Shown piece after piece: positions 56,089 through 64,000 of a stretch of 64,000 bases of DNA. Source of the stretch: Rhizobium tropici CIAT 899 (GTDB taxonomy: Bacteria; Pseudomonadota; Alphaproteobacteria; Rhizobiales; Rhizobiaceae). Position numbers and translations under genes: made by a program. The notes under the pieces are model-generated. The model had not been told where the DNA came from, ran no database searches, and worked only from the letters and a program-made list of their open reading frames with translations. Position 1 is the stretch's first letter. Each line of letters begins with the position of its first letter. The DNA lies in assembly GCF_000330885.1 (NCBI RefSeq), contig NC_020061.1:160716-224715 (forward strand), written 5' to 3'.

Positions 56089-57446
56089 GATCATGTCCCA
56101 GGACGTGGTGTAGCTTAGACGACCACGGCTCATCCCAGAGGGTCGGATGAGTATCAGCTTGCTGCTGGCAGGCTGATGAGCGGATCATCGCTCATTGTGG
56201 CGATTGTCTCAAGTGTCATGTAGCGGGATCGCTGGACGGCCCATTCATCGTTCTGTTCGAGCAGCAGCGCACCGACCAGGCGCACGATGGCGTCGTCGTT
56301 GGGGAAAATGCCGACGACCTCTGTGCGCCGCTTGATCTCACCGTTCAATCGCTCAATGGGGTTGGTCGAGTGAAGTTTGGCCCAATGCTGCTTGGGAAAG
56401 GTCATGTAGGCGAGCACGTCTTGCTCGGCACTGTCCATGAGACTGGCGAGCTTCGGTACCTTTGGCCTGATCTGGTCGGCGACGTTGCGCCACTGAGTGC
56501 TTGCGGCCTCCGGCGTGTCCTGAGCGAAGGCCGTTGCAATGAACGCGGAGACAACCCGGCGTCCGCTCTTTCCAGCATGGGCCAAGGCATTGCGCATAAA
56601 GTGCACCCTGCAGCGCTGCCAGGTGGCGGAAAGCACTTTCGATACTGCGGCCTTGATGCCCTCATGGGCATCGGAGACGACGAGCTTGACGCCGCGCAGC
56701 CCCCGCCTGATCAGCTTTCGAAGAAACTCGGTCCAGATCGCCTCGGCCTCGGACGTGCCGATCTCCATGCCGAGCACTTCGCGTCGGCCATCGGTGTTGA
56801 CGCCGACGGCGATGATTACGGCGACGGAGACAATACGACCACCGCGCCGAACCTTGAGGTAGGTCGCATCGATCCACAGGTAGGGCCATTCTCCTTCGAT
56901 GGGCCTGTCGAGGAAGGCCTTCACCTTCTCATCGATCTCCTCGCAGAGCCGGGACACCTGACTTTTGGAGATGCCCGACATGCCCATGGCCTTGACGAGG
57001 TCATCAACAGAGCGGGTCGAAACACCCTGGATATAAGCCTCCTGGATGACCGCCGTCAGAGCCTTCTCGGCCATGCGGCGCGGCTCCAGGAAGCTCGGGA
57101 AGTAGCTGCCGGTGCGAAGCTTGGGAATGCGCAGCTCGACGGTGCCCGCCCGTGTCTCCCAATCCCGGTCGCGATAGCCGTTACGCTGGGCCAGCCGGAA
57201 GCCATTCTTCTCGCCATAGGCCGCGCCGGTCTTCGTGCCGACCTCCAGCGCCATCAGCTTCTCGGCAGCAAAGCCGATCATCTCCCGCAGCAAATCGGCA
57301 TCAGCGCTCTTCTCAACGAGTGAGCGCAGGTTCATCATGTCGTCGGTCATCGGTGGTGTCCCTCAGGTTGGCTCTAAGCAACCCGACCCTACCGGAAATC
57401 ACCGATGGCTATGAAATCAAGCTACACCACTCCATGGGACACGATC
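56089..57446. mobile_element. Complete IS256-family insertion sequence
   Basis: About 1.36 kb. The 28-base ends are inverted repeats: the left begins GATCATGTCCCAGG and ends GTGGTGTAGCTT (56089-56116); the right (57419-57446) is its imperfect complement. A nine-base duplication flanks the element, so it moved here as a unit and fairly recently. Confidence 0.92.
56154..57350 (-). CDS. IS256/Mutator-type transposase
   Basis: 398 aa. [49 protein letters not shown] with the first catalytic Asp, [10 protein letters not shown] with the second, and [20 protein letters not shown] with the Glu form the usual DDE set. It appears complete and is likely active. Confidence 0.95.
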   Translation of the reverse strand: MTDDMMNLRSLVEKSADADLLREMIGFAAEKLMALEVGTKTGAAYGEKNGFRLAQRNGYRDRDWETRAGTVELRIPKLRTGSYFPSFLEPRRMAEKALTAVIQEAYIQGVSTRSVDDLVKAMGMSGISKSQVSRLCEEIDEKVKAFLDRPIEGEWPYLWIDATYLKVRRGGRIVSVAVIIAVGVNTDGRREVLGMEIGTSEAEAIWTEFLRKLIRRGLRGVKLVVSDAHEGIKAAVSKVLSATWQRCRVHFMRNALAHAGKSGRRVVSAFIATAFAQDTPEAASTQWRNVADQIRPKVPKLASLMDSAEQDVLAYMTFPKQHWAKLHSTNPIERLNGEIKRRTEVVGIFPNDDAIVRLVGALLLEQNDEWAVQRSRYMTLETIATMSDDPLISLPAAS

Positions 57447-57455
57447 ACAGGTCTA
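57447..57455. repeat. Target-site duplication, right copy
   Basis: ACAGGTCTA, identical to 56080-56088. Confidence 0.88.
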
Positions 57456-57483
57456 CAACAAGTCAACCTTCAGGGGACGTCTC

Positions 57484-57708
57484 ATGGAACCTCATCTACC
57501 CACAACAATACAGATCAGCGCCCCTCAACATGCCGCGAATAATCCATATCGCGTCATCGAGGGCGAGGAGGTGCTTTCCGTGGCATTCCGTGAATTCGTG
57601 CTGACGGCCGTCGCTGCCGGTTGGAAGGAGCCGGAGGTCGCTTTGACCTTGGCCGACATCGCAGATGACTACGTTATGGCTCTCGCTCGAAGAGCTGCGG
57701 CCAATTAG
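57484..57708 (+). CDS. Hypothetical small protein (74 aa)
   Basis: The frame starts MEPHLPTTIQISAPQHAANN and has a regular amphipathic second half (FREFVLTAVAAGWKEPEVAL to MALARRAAAN). GGGGA stands nine bases before the ATG. I do not recognise it. The IS256 element has inserted 28 bases upstream of the start, so its own promoter has probably been cut away. Confidence 0.55.
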   Translation: MEPHLPTTIQISAPQHAANNPYRVIEGEEVLSVAFREFVLTAVAAGWKEPEVALTLADIADDYVMALARRAAAN

Positions 57709-57861
57709 TATTGAGTTCCATCTGCGTTCATCTGTGGTATCCCGCAAGATGGCTGTTAACAACTCTTCATCCAGCCGGCCGGCAAGTCGCTTAAGACGAG
57801 ATGGTTTGCCGGCGGTATAACATGCCGAAGGGCTCCCGTTGCATTGTTGCAAAGAGAAACC

Positions 57862-59214
57862 TCAGGCCGTCTTGCTATAATGGCGCCCCGATTCCCTCAC
57901 ATAGGCATCGAAAGCTGCTGCAACGGCGCGGATCAGGAAGCGCCCGTCTTCTCGCAAACGAATGATGCCGCCCGCGTTTTCGATTATTCCGTCGCTCTCG
58001 AGCATCGAGAGCCTGGGGTTGCCGTTAAGAAGCGCGTGTGGGTCAAAACCGTATGTGACGGCCAACGCCGGGACGTCGACCTGCAAGTCGCACATCAGGC
58101 GTTCGATGATACTTGCCCGCAGGCGATCTTCGGCCGACAAGCGCCAGCCTTTCGTTGTGGCCAAGCGGCCGGATGCGATCCGCTTTCCGTAACGATTGGG
58201 AAGTACCTCGTTTTGAACATAGCCGCCTGGCATGCGGCCAATAGCTGACGAACCCAAGCCGATAAGTGCCTCACAAGCATCGGTCGTATAGCCCTGAAAG
58301 TTGCGATGCAATTGCCCGTCTGTCTGCGCGGTTGCTAAACTGTCGTGCGGCCTGGCGAAATGATCGATCCCGATGCGGCGGTAGCCTGCCGCAACAAGGT
58401 GTTCCGAAATTGCCTTTGCCTGGGAAATACGGCTTTGCGCATTGGCGAGAGCGGCTTCGTCGATTAGCCGTTGATGCTTCTTGAAGGAAGGTACATGCGC
58501 ATAACCGAAGACTGCGAAACGGTCCGGCCGCATCTCGATCGCTGCCTTGGCCGTTTCGATGCAGGATTGAACCGTCTGGTTTGGCAGGCCATACATAAGA
58601 TCGAAATTGATGCTGGCGATGCGCGCCCGGCGCAGCTTAAAAACCGCCTCCATTGTCTGTTCTTTACTTTGGGTGCGGTTGATCGCCCTTTGGACCGTCG
58701 GATCAAAGGTCTGTACCCCGATACTAGCACGGTGCACCCCTACTTCCCCGAGAACCGTCGCCATCTCCTGATCTAGCGTCCTCGGATCGATCTCCAACGC
58801 GATTTGGGCCGAACCGGTGAACTCGAACTGCTTGTGCAGAAGCTCAATAAGCTCAAACATTTTCTTCGGCCCGATGGTCGTTGGCGTTCCTCCACCAAAA
58901 TGCAGATGGTCGATCCTAACCGGCGCCCCGGTCCTTGCGGACACGAGGCGTACTTCCTCGCGCAGCATTCGCAGGTAGTCGACGATCGGTCGGCTATTGC
59001 GCGCATTCGTGGTGTGACATCCGCAATACCAGCATATCGACGGACAAAACGGGATGTGCACGTAAAGCGATGCCGCTTTCTCCAGCGAGACAGCGCTAAG
59101 CCAATTCTCATAAGTGCTATCGTCAACGTTGGGGGAGAAACACGGCGATGTCGGATAGCTAGTGTAGCGGGGTAGGCGCTCATCGCCGTATTTTTCAATA
59201 AGTGCCGATTGCAT
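57862..59214 (-). CDS. hemN: HemN, anaerobic coproporphyrinogen III dehydrogenase
   Basis: 450 aa, full length. The start at 59214 gives MQSALIEKYGDERLPRYTSY, with AAGGA upstream; a longer frame from 59346 is not conserved. Radical SAM cysteines are in HIPFCPSICWYCGCH, followed by FGGGTPTTI, SIGVQTFDPTVQ and a complete C-terminal HemN domain. It supplies heme to the cbb3 oxidase and leghemoglobin-like pathways under low oxygen. A FixK-type box lies 67 bases upstream. It is closely related to the truncated copy at 24338-25438. Confidence 0.96.
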   Translation of the reverse strand: MQSALIEKYGDERLPRYTSYPTSPCFSPNVDDSTYENWLSAVSLEKAASLYVHIPFCPSICWYCGCHTTNARNSRPIVDYLRMLREEVRLVSARTGAPVRIDHLHFGGGTPTTIGPKKMFELIELLHKQFEFTGSAQIALEIDPRTLDQEMATVLGEVGVHRASIGVQTFDPTVQRAINRTQSKEQTMEAVFKLRRARIASINFDLMYGLPNQTVQSCIETAKAAIEMRPDRFAVFGYAHVPSFKKHQRLIDEAALANAQSRISQAKAISEHLVAAGYRRIGIDHFARPHDSLATAQTDGQLHRNFQGYTTDACEALIGLGSSAIGRMPGGYVQNEVLPNRYGKRIASGRLATTKGWRLSAEDRLRASIIERLMCDLQVDVPALAVTYGFDPHALLNGNPRLSMLESDGIIENAGGIIRLREDGRFLIRAVAAAFDAYVRESGRHYSKTA

Positions 59215-59280
59215 GCGAAATCCTTCTACGGAGTACTGGCTAGAATGCGGCCATTCTAGGCACACGCTTTGCATGGCTCT

Positions 59281-59294
59281 TTGATCTTCAACAA
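59281..59294 (-). promoter_or_regulatory. FixK/FNR box between hemN and fixL
   Basis: TTGATCTTCAACAA matches TTGAT-N4-ATCAA at nine of ten positions. It is 67 bases before hemN and 110 before the divergent fixL, so it could act on either. Confidence 0.7.
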
Positions 59295-59403
59295 AGAGCG
59301 CGACGGATTTCTTTGAATTATTTTCAAAATCGCGGCGCCGAGGCAAAGGAGGCGCAGCATACTCGATGAAAAGAGTTCAGCTTAGTTTTGATCTGCCAGC
59401 GAG

Positions 59404-60945
59404 ATGCTCGGCATGATGACAGTACCTTTTTCCCTGGTGGATCACAAAATGCATTCACAAGGCGCTGGCGGGCTCGCTTGGATGCTTGTCCGGTGGCGGG
59501 GCAGACCGATCGTCGCCTATAGTGTCGCCGCCGCTGCTCCATTCGGCGTCCTCGCACTGAGATTGGCCCTGTCGCAGTTCACCAGCGACGATCTTACCCT
59601 ATTGCCGTTCATTCCCGCTATTCTCGTGGTCGCAATCATCGGCGGCGGAAAGCCGATTTCTCTAGCGGCGGGCATGTCGCTTGGCGCTGATGTCCTTGTT
59701 CAGCGGCTGAGCGATGCGGCTTACGCGACGGTCTTTGAACTGGTTTCCTTTGGCGTTGCGGTGCTTCTGATTGCTTGTCTGGGAGAGGTGTTGCAGGCGA
59801 CGAGACATGCCATCATCGAGAGTGAGATTGCCCCCACTGCGCATCTGACATCGATATTGGACAAAGTGCCCGATGCGATGGTGATCACGACCCGCGACGG
59901 TAAAATTGTGTCCTTCAACGCCGCCGTCTTGCGGCAGTTCGGGTATGCAGAACAAGAGCTCGTTGGCGCGAACCTGCGACTGCTGATGCCTGATCCTTTT
60001 CGCGCCGTCCACGGCAGCCATATGCAACGGCAACTTGGAAGGGGCGAAAAGCGCGTTCTCGCAGATCAAGCAGTTGTCGGACGCAGGAAGAACGGATCGA
60101 CGTTTCCCCTCAAGTTAACCGCGAGCCAGCTGGAATCGGGTGGTGGCTTATTTTTCATCGGCTTCCTAAGAGACCTTACGGAGCGGGAAGAGGCTGCTGC
60201 TCACCAGCAGCGGATCCAGGCGGAATTGGCAAGATTGGCCCGCCTGAGCGAAATGGGCGAAATGGCATCCGCCCTTGCGCATGAGCTGAACGAACCGCTG
60301 TCGGCGATCGCAAATTACGCTTTCGGGTGTACGAAGCTCTTGAGCGACATGGACAACAATGTCCCAACGGTCATGAGAAACGCTTTGCAGGAGATTGAAC
60401 GTCAGTCCCTTAGAGCGGCAAAAATTATCAAACATCTCAGAGAGTTCGTCACGACAGGTGAAACGGAAAAGGGCCTCGAAAATATCCGCACGCTGGTGGA
60501 GGAAGCAGGCGTCCTTGCGCTTGTAGGTTCCCGAGAAAAAGGCGTCAGGACTGTCTTCGAATACGTGCCCGGCGCCGAGATGGTGATGGTCGATCGTGTT
60601 CAGGTCGAACAGGTCATCATTAATTTGATGCGAAACGCCATAGAAGCTATGCGCCACGTCGAGCATCGTGAGCTTACGATCCGCACGATGCCCACGCAGG
60701 AGGATGAAGTCGCCGTTATCGTGGAAGACACCGGCAAAGGCATTCCGGAAGAAATTGCCGCGGAGCTCTTCGAGCCATTCGTCACGACAAAGCCAAGTGG
60801 AATGGGTGTCGGCCTTGCGATCTCGAAACGTATTGTCGAGGCCCATGGAGGTGAAATGACGGTCTCAAGAAACGCGGCTGGCGGAGCTACTTTCCAGTTC
60901 ACGCTTCCCGCCTATACGGAAGGACAAACGTGTGAAACCGACTGA
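59404..60945 (+). CDS. fixL: FixL, oxygen-sensing histidine kinase (heme pocket altered)
   Basis: 513 aa. The N-terminal 125 residues have four membrane helices ([20 protein letters not shown] and others). A PAS domain follows ([20 protein letters not shown] to [10 protein letters not shown], about residues 140-260). The proximal heme histidine is kept in [19 protein letters not shown], but the arginine that contacts bound oxygen in known FixL proteins is replaced by Ala or Gln ([13 protein letters not shown]). The kinase part has the H-box [38 protein letters not shown] and [14 protein letters not shown]. It overlaps fixJ and stands divergent to hemN. Confidence 0.92.
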   Translation: MLGMMTVPFSLVDHKMHSQGAGGLAWMLVRWRGRPIVAYSVAAAAPFGVLALRLALSQFTSDDLTLLPFIPAILVVAIIGGGKPISLAAGMSLGADVLVQRLSDAAYATVFELVSFGVAVLLIACLGEVLQATRHAIIESEIAPTAHLTSILDKVPDAMVITTRDGKIVSFNAAVLRQFGYAEQELVGANLRLLMPDPFRAVHGSHMQRQLGRGEKRVLADQAVVGRRKNGSTFPLKLTASQLESGGGLFFIGFLRDLTEREEAAAHQQRIQAELARLARLSEMGEMASALAHELNEPLSAIANYAFGCTKLLSDMDNNVPTVMRNALQEIERQSLRAAKIIKHLREFVTTGETEKGLENIRTLVEEAGVLALVGSREKGVRTVFEYVPGAEMVMVDRVQVEQVIINLMRNAIEAMRHVEHRELTIRTMPTQEDEVAVIVEDTGKGIPEEIAAELFEPFVTTKPSGMGVGLAISKRIVEAHGGEMTVSRNAAGGATFQFTLPAYTEGQTCETD

Positions 60946-61552
60946 CTATACGATCCATATTGTCGATGATGAAGAGCCGGCGCGCAAATCGTTTGCCTTC
61001 ATGCTGACCATGAACGGCTATGCCGTCAAGGTGCATCAATCGGGAGCCTTGTTTCTTTCCTTTGCGCCGGGCATCCACAACGGAATTCTTGTTACGGATC
61101 TCAGAATGCCAGAGATGTCAGGTATAGATCTCATCCGTCAGCTTAGCGTGAAAAAGATCTCAATTCCGTCAATCGTGATCAGCGGACATGGCGATGTGCC
61201 GGTGGCAGTTGAGGCGATGAAAGCCGGTGCGGTCGACTTCATAGAGAAACCCTGCGAAGACGCCGTTATCATTGAGGCGATCGAACGAGCGTCGGACCAT
61301 TTACATGTTAATGGCGCTAACGTCGACGAGAGCCTTGCCATTCAAGCGCGCATCGAAACCTTGAGCGAGAGGGAGCGCCAAGTGCTTCTTGCCGTCGTGG
61401 TCGGCCTTCCGAACAAGTCGATTGCACATGATCTGAATATTAGCCGCCGCACGGTGGAGGTTCATCGCGCCCGCGTCATGTCGAAAATGAGAGCAAAAAG
61501 CATCCCGCATCTGGTTCGTATGGCTGTTGCGGTGGAGATGGGGCCCTTCTAG
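60932..61552 (+). CDS. fixJ: FixJ, response regulator of the low-oxygen cascade
   Basis: 206 aa from a GTG at 60932 after AAGGA, overlapping fixL by 14 bases. The receiver has IVDDEEPAR and the phosphorylated Asp in [36 protein letters not shown] and the lysine in EKP are conserved. The LuxR-type output domain is [19 protein letters not shown] to [17 protein letters not shown]. It activates fixK and nifA in other rhizobia; neither gene is in the window. Confidence 0.96.
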   Translation: MKPTDYTIHIVDDEEPARKSFAFMLTMNGYAVKVHQSGALFLSFAPGIHNGILVTDLRMPEMSGIDLIRQLSVKKISIPSIVISGHGDVPVAVEAMKAGAVDFIEKPCEDAVIIEAIERASDHLHVNGANVDESLAIQARIETLSERERQVLLAVVVGLPNKSIAHDLNISRRTVEVHRARVMSKMRAKSIPHLVRMAVAVEMGPF

Positions 61553-61839
61553 CTTCGTAGTGTTGATCTCGCCGCATTCGGGGTCCTGCCGTAACCTTGC
61601 GAACGGGAAGGGTCGTCATGGCATCTGTTTTCCCAAAAACTCTAAATTGATCGTCATTGCTCGATGACGGGATTATATAATCGAAGGCAACTTTGGAGGC
61701 GCTTTCGCGGACTTAGCGGGCCCATCCTGCGCGTCGAGACGTCTTTGCCGAAAGACTGTGATTAGGCATGGAATAAGGACCCCGCATTTGGGGTGATCGG
61801 CATCCAAACGGGACCCCCATTTGCGATGGGGTTACAACA

Positions 61840-61865
61840 GCCTCCGGTTTAATCGGAGGCTTTTT
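61840..61865 (+). terminator. Rho-independent terminator before istA
   Basis: GCCTCCG (61840-61846) and CGGAGGC (61854-61860) form a seven-base stem with a seven-base loop, followed directly by TTTTT. It ends seven bases before the istA ATG and would block transcripts entering the element from fixJ. Confidence 0.7.
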
Positions 61866-61871
61866 ATTTGG

Positions 61872-63371
61872 ATGCTTGTTGTGGAGACAATTCTGAAGAT
61901 ACGGCGACTTTCCCGCGTGCAGGGCAAGTCGATTAAGGCGATCTGCCGGGAGCTTGGTATATCGCGCAAGGTGGTGCGGAAGGTTCTGCGCAGCGATGAG
62001 ACGGAGTTCAAATACGAGCGGGCCCGCCAACCTCAGCCGAAGCTCGGTCCTTGGCGCAATCAGCTCGATGGAATGCTGTTTGCCAATGAGGCCAAATCCT
62101 CTCGGGAACGGCTGACGCTGATCCGGCTGTTCGAGGATTTGCGCGAACTCGGCTACCAGGGCGGTTACGACACCGTCCGGCGCTATGCCCGAACCTGGGC
62201 GAAGGAGCGCGGCTCGGTGACGGCGGAAGCCTATGTGCCGCTCTATTATGCGCCGGGCGAGGCTTACCAGTTTGACTGGAGCCACGAGATCGTCGTGCTG
62301 AATGGCGTGACGACGACGGTGAAGGTGGCGCATGTCCGGCTCTGCCATAGCCGGATGATGTATGTGAGAGCCTATCCGCGCGAGACGCAGGAGATGGTCT
62401 TCGATGCCCATGACCGGGCGTTCGCGTTCTTCGGCGGGGCCTGCACGCGCGGCATTTATGATAATATGAAGACCGCGGTGGAAACGGTCTTCGTCGGCAA
62501 GCAACGGCAATACAATCGCCGCTTCCTGCAGATGTGCAGCCACTACCTGATCGAGCCGGTGGCCTGCACTCCGGCGTCAGGATGGGAGAAAGGCCAGGTC
62601 GAGAACCAGGTCAATCTGGTGCGGGAACGCTTCTTCACCCCCCGACTGCGCTTCAAATCCTACGACGAGCTGAATGGCTGGCTGCTGGACAAATGCATCA
62701 GCTACGCCCGCGCCCATAAGCATGTCGACCAGACAGAGCGCACGATCTGGGAGGTGTTCGAAACGGAGAAGCCGCATCTAGTCAGTTATCCCGGTCCGTT
62801 CGATGGCTTCCATGCTGTGCAGGCCTCGATCGGCAAGACCTGCCTCGTGCGCTTCGATAACAACAAATATTCTGTGCTGTCGACCTCGGTCGGTCGCCCG
62901 GCCGAGATACATGCCTATGCCGACCGCATCATCATCCGTCAGGACGGCGTCGAGATAGGCCGGCACGACCGCAGCTACGGCCGCGGCGAGACGGTCTATA
63001 ATCCATGGCATTATGTGCCGGTCCTGACTCGAAAGCCGGGAGCATTGCGCAATGGTGCGCCGTTCCACGATTGGGTTTTGCCTGCCGCCATGGAGAAAGT
63101 GCGACGCCGGCTGAAGGGCATGCATGACGGCGACCGGCAGATGGTGTCGATCCTCGAATGTGTCGGTCTGGACGGGCTCCCTGCCGTCGAGGCGGCCTGC
63201 CAGGAGGCGCTCGATCAGGGCGTGTTCTCGGCCGCCGTCATCATCAACATTCTGGCCCGCAAGCGTGACCCGCAGCCGGCTGCCATCCTTTCCATTCCCG
63301 ATGCGCTTCGCCTGACTCATGAGCCTCTGGCCGATTGCGCCCGTTACGACAGCCTCAGGAGGGCAAGCTGA
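61872..63371 (+). CDS. istA: IS21 transposase IstA
   Basis: 499 aa from ATG 61872. The N-terminal helix-turn-helix is SIKAICRELGISRKVVRKVL. The DDE core follows with YQFDWSHEIVVLNG, GIYDNMKTAVETVF and WEKGQVENQVNLVRERF. The C-terminal beta domain is complete. istB follows after one base. Confidence 0.95.
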   Translation: MLVVETILKIRRLSRVQGKSIKAICRELGISRKVVRKVLRSDETEFKYERARQPQPKLGPWRNQLDGMLFANEAKSSRERLTLIRLFEDLRELGYQGGYDTVRRYARTWAKERGSVTAEAYVPLYYAPGEAYQFDWSHEIVVLNGVTTTVKVAHVRLCHSRMMYVRAYPRETQEMVFDAHDRAFAFFGGACTRGIYDNMKTAVETVFVGKQRQYNRRFLQMCSHYLIEPVACTPASGWEKGQVENQVNLVRERFFTPRLRFKSYDELNGWLLDKCISYARAHKHVDQTERTIWEVFETEKPHLVSYPGPFDGFHAVQASIGKTCLVRFDNNKYSVLSTSVGRPAEIHAYADRIIIRQDGVEIGRHDRSYGRGETVYNPWHYVPVLTRKPGALRNGAPFHDWVLPAAMEKVRRRLKGMHDGDRQMVSILECVGLDGLPAVEAACQEALDQGVFSAAVIINILARKRDPQPAAILSIPDALRLTHEPLADCARYDSLRRAS

Positions 63372-63372
63372 T

Positions 63373-64000
63373 ATGGAACGACCCCAAATCCTCGACATGA
63401 TGGGCACGCTGAAGCTGTTCGGCATGCGCAGCGCCTATGACGAGATCATGGCCTCCGGCATAAAGCGCCAGCACGAACCGCCGCGCATCGTGGGCGACCT
63501 ACTGCAGTCAGAGATCGCCGAGAAGCAGTCTCGCTCCATCAAATACCAGATCGCTGTTGCCAAGCTGCCGCTGGCCAAAGACATCGACGACTTCGACTTT
63601 ACCGACACACCGGTCAATGAAGGGCTGGTGCGCCAGCTCGCGACCGGAGCCTTCCTTGCCGAGCAGCACAACATCGTTCTGGTCGGCGGGACCGGCACAG
63701 GAAAGTCCCACCTGTCCATCGCGCTTGCTCGTGCTCTGATCCGCAACGGAGCACGCGGGCGCTTCTTCAATGTCGTTGACCTTGTCAATCGGCTTGAGAC
63801 AGAGGCACGTGGCGGAAAGCAAGGGCGGCTGGCCGACTTCATCACCAGGCTCGACTTCGTCATCATGGACGAGCTCGGCTACCTCCCATTCGCCCAGGCC
63901 GGCGGGCAGCTCCTCTTCCATCTGATCAGCAGGCTCTACGAGCGGACCTCAATCATCGTCACGACGAACCTGGCGTTCGGCGAGTGGCCGGCCGTGTTCG
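63373..64000 (+). CDS. istB: IS21 ATPase IstB (3' end off the window)
   Basis: The visible 209 residues start MERPQILDMMGTLKLFGMRS and contain the P-loop GGTGTGKSHLSIALARAL and the Walker B stretch DFVIMDELGYLPFAQAGGQ, then the SIIVTTNLAFGEW sensor region. This is the usual IstB helper ATPase. About 30-40 C-terminal residues are missing at the edge. Confidence 0.95.
   Translation, partial: MERPQILDMMGTLKLFGMRSAYDEIMASGIKRQHEPPRIVGDLLQSEIAEKQSRSIKYQIAVAKLPLAKDIDDFDFTDTPVNEGLVRQLATGAFLAEQHNIVLVGGTGTGKSHLSIALARALIRNGARGRFFNVVDLVNRLETEARGGKQGRLADFITRLDFVIMDELGYLPFAQAGGQLLFHLISRLYERTSIIVTTNLAFGEWPAVF

Larger units (their letters stand above)
61758..64000 (+). mobile_element. IS21-family element, right end off the window
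   Basis: Two related blocks, GGAATAAGGACCCCGCATT (about 61774-61792) and ATCCAAACGGGACCCCCATT (about 61802-61821), fit the subterminal repeats bound by IstA. istA and istB follow in order. The left terminus is set approximately at 61758. Confidence 0.85.

Noticed and set aside
1..64000. CRISPR arrays, rRNA and tRNA genes
   Set aside because: No regularly spaced repeats and no rRNA or tRNA-like sequence was noticed; a tRNAscan or Infernal run would be needed to exclude small RNAs.

Overview
The window is a stretch of a symbiotic replicon (plasmid or island) of a nitrogen-fixing, nodulating alphaproteobacterium of the Rhizobium type. The evidence is a nod box followed by nodA, a nodD regulator, a nodF/nodE pair, fixNOQP, fixGHIS, fixLJ, several hemN-type genes, a [NiFe] uptake hydrogenase cluster with its hyp maturation genes, and a high load of insertion sequences and decayed genes. 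The species cannot be fixed from the sequence alone.

Layout. 1-9932 (minus strand): a hup/hyp uptake-hydrogenase cluster read S-L-C-D-F-H-(IJ relic)-K-hypA-hypB-hypF, with hypF running off the left edge. hupE and hupG are missing and hupI/hupJ are collapsed into one damaged reading frame, so the cluster is eroding although the structural genes are intact. 10027-16493: a flavin (Baeyer-Villiger-type) monooxygenase, an EgtD-like methyltransferase, and a cytochrome P450 with its own ferredoxin. I find NifA-type upstream sites (TGT-N10-ACA) paired with sigma-54 -24/-12 elements in front of these units and again before a broken porin, which suggests a nodule-expressed oxidative metabolism module. 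16494-24337: a porin gene cut by an IS66-family element that itself holds two different three-gene serine-recombinase elements. 24338-27942: a truncated hemN, a small secreted SnoaL-like protein and long gaps.

27943-35725: nodulation block with nodD, an AraC regulator, a nod box, nodA, a large acyltransferase with a probable SGNH domain, nodF and nodE. 35900-40043: an amino-acid permease, then a SulP anion transporter with a beta-carbonic anhydrase. 40429-44448 (minus): an overlapping gene row of pseudoazurin, HemN-like radical SAM enzyme, SAM methyltransferase and MFS exporter (the exporter frameshifted). 44793-53174: fixNOQP and fixGHIS for the high-affinity cbb3 oxidase, each behind a FixK/FNR-type box. 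53384-55704: an OmpW-type protein and a relic thiamine operon in which only thiO and thiS are intact. 56089-57446: an IS256-family element with a 9-bp target duplication. 57862-61552: hemN, fixL and fixJ. 61758-64000: an IS21-family element running off the right edge.

How it fits together: NodD acts at the nod box to switch on Nod-factor acyl-chain genes. Low oxygen, through FixL/FixJ and FixK-type sites, switches on the cbb3 oxidase and anaerobic heme synthesis. NifA/sigma-54 appears to switch on the monooxygenase (probably reading on into hup), the methyltransferase and the P450. The two most promising new items are this NifA-type P450/monooxygenase/methyltransferase set and the radical SAM + methyltransferase + exporter operon next to pseudoazurin.
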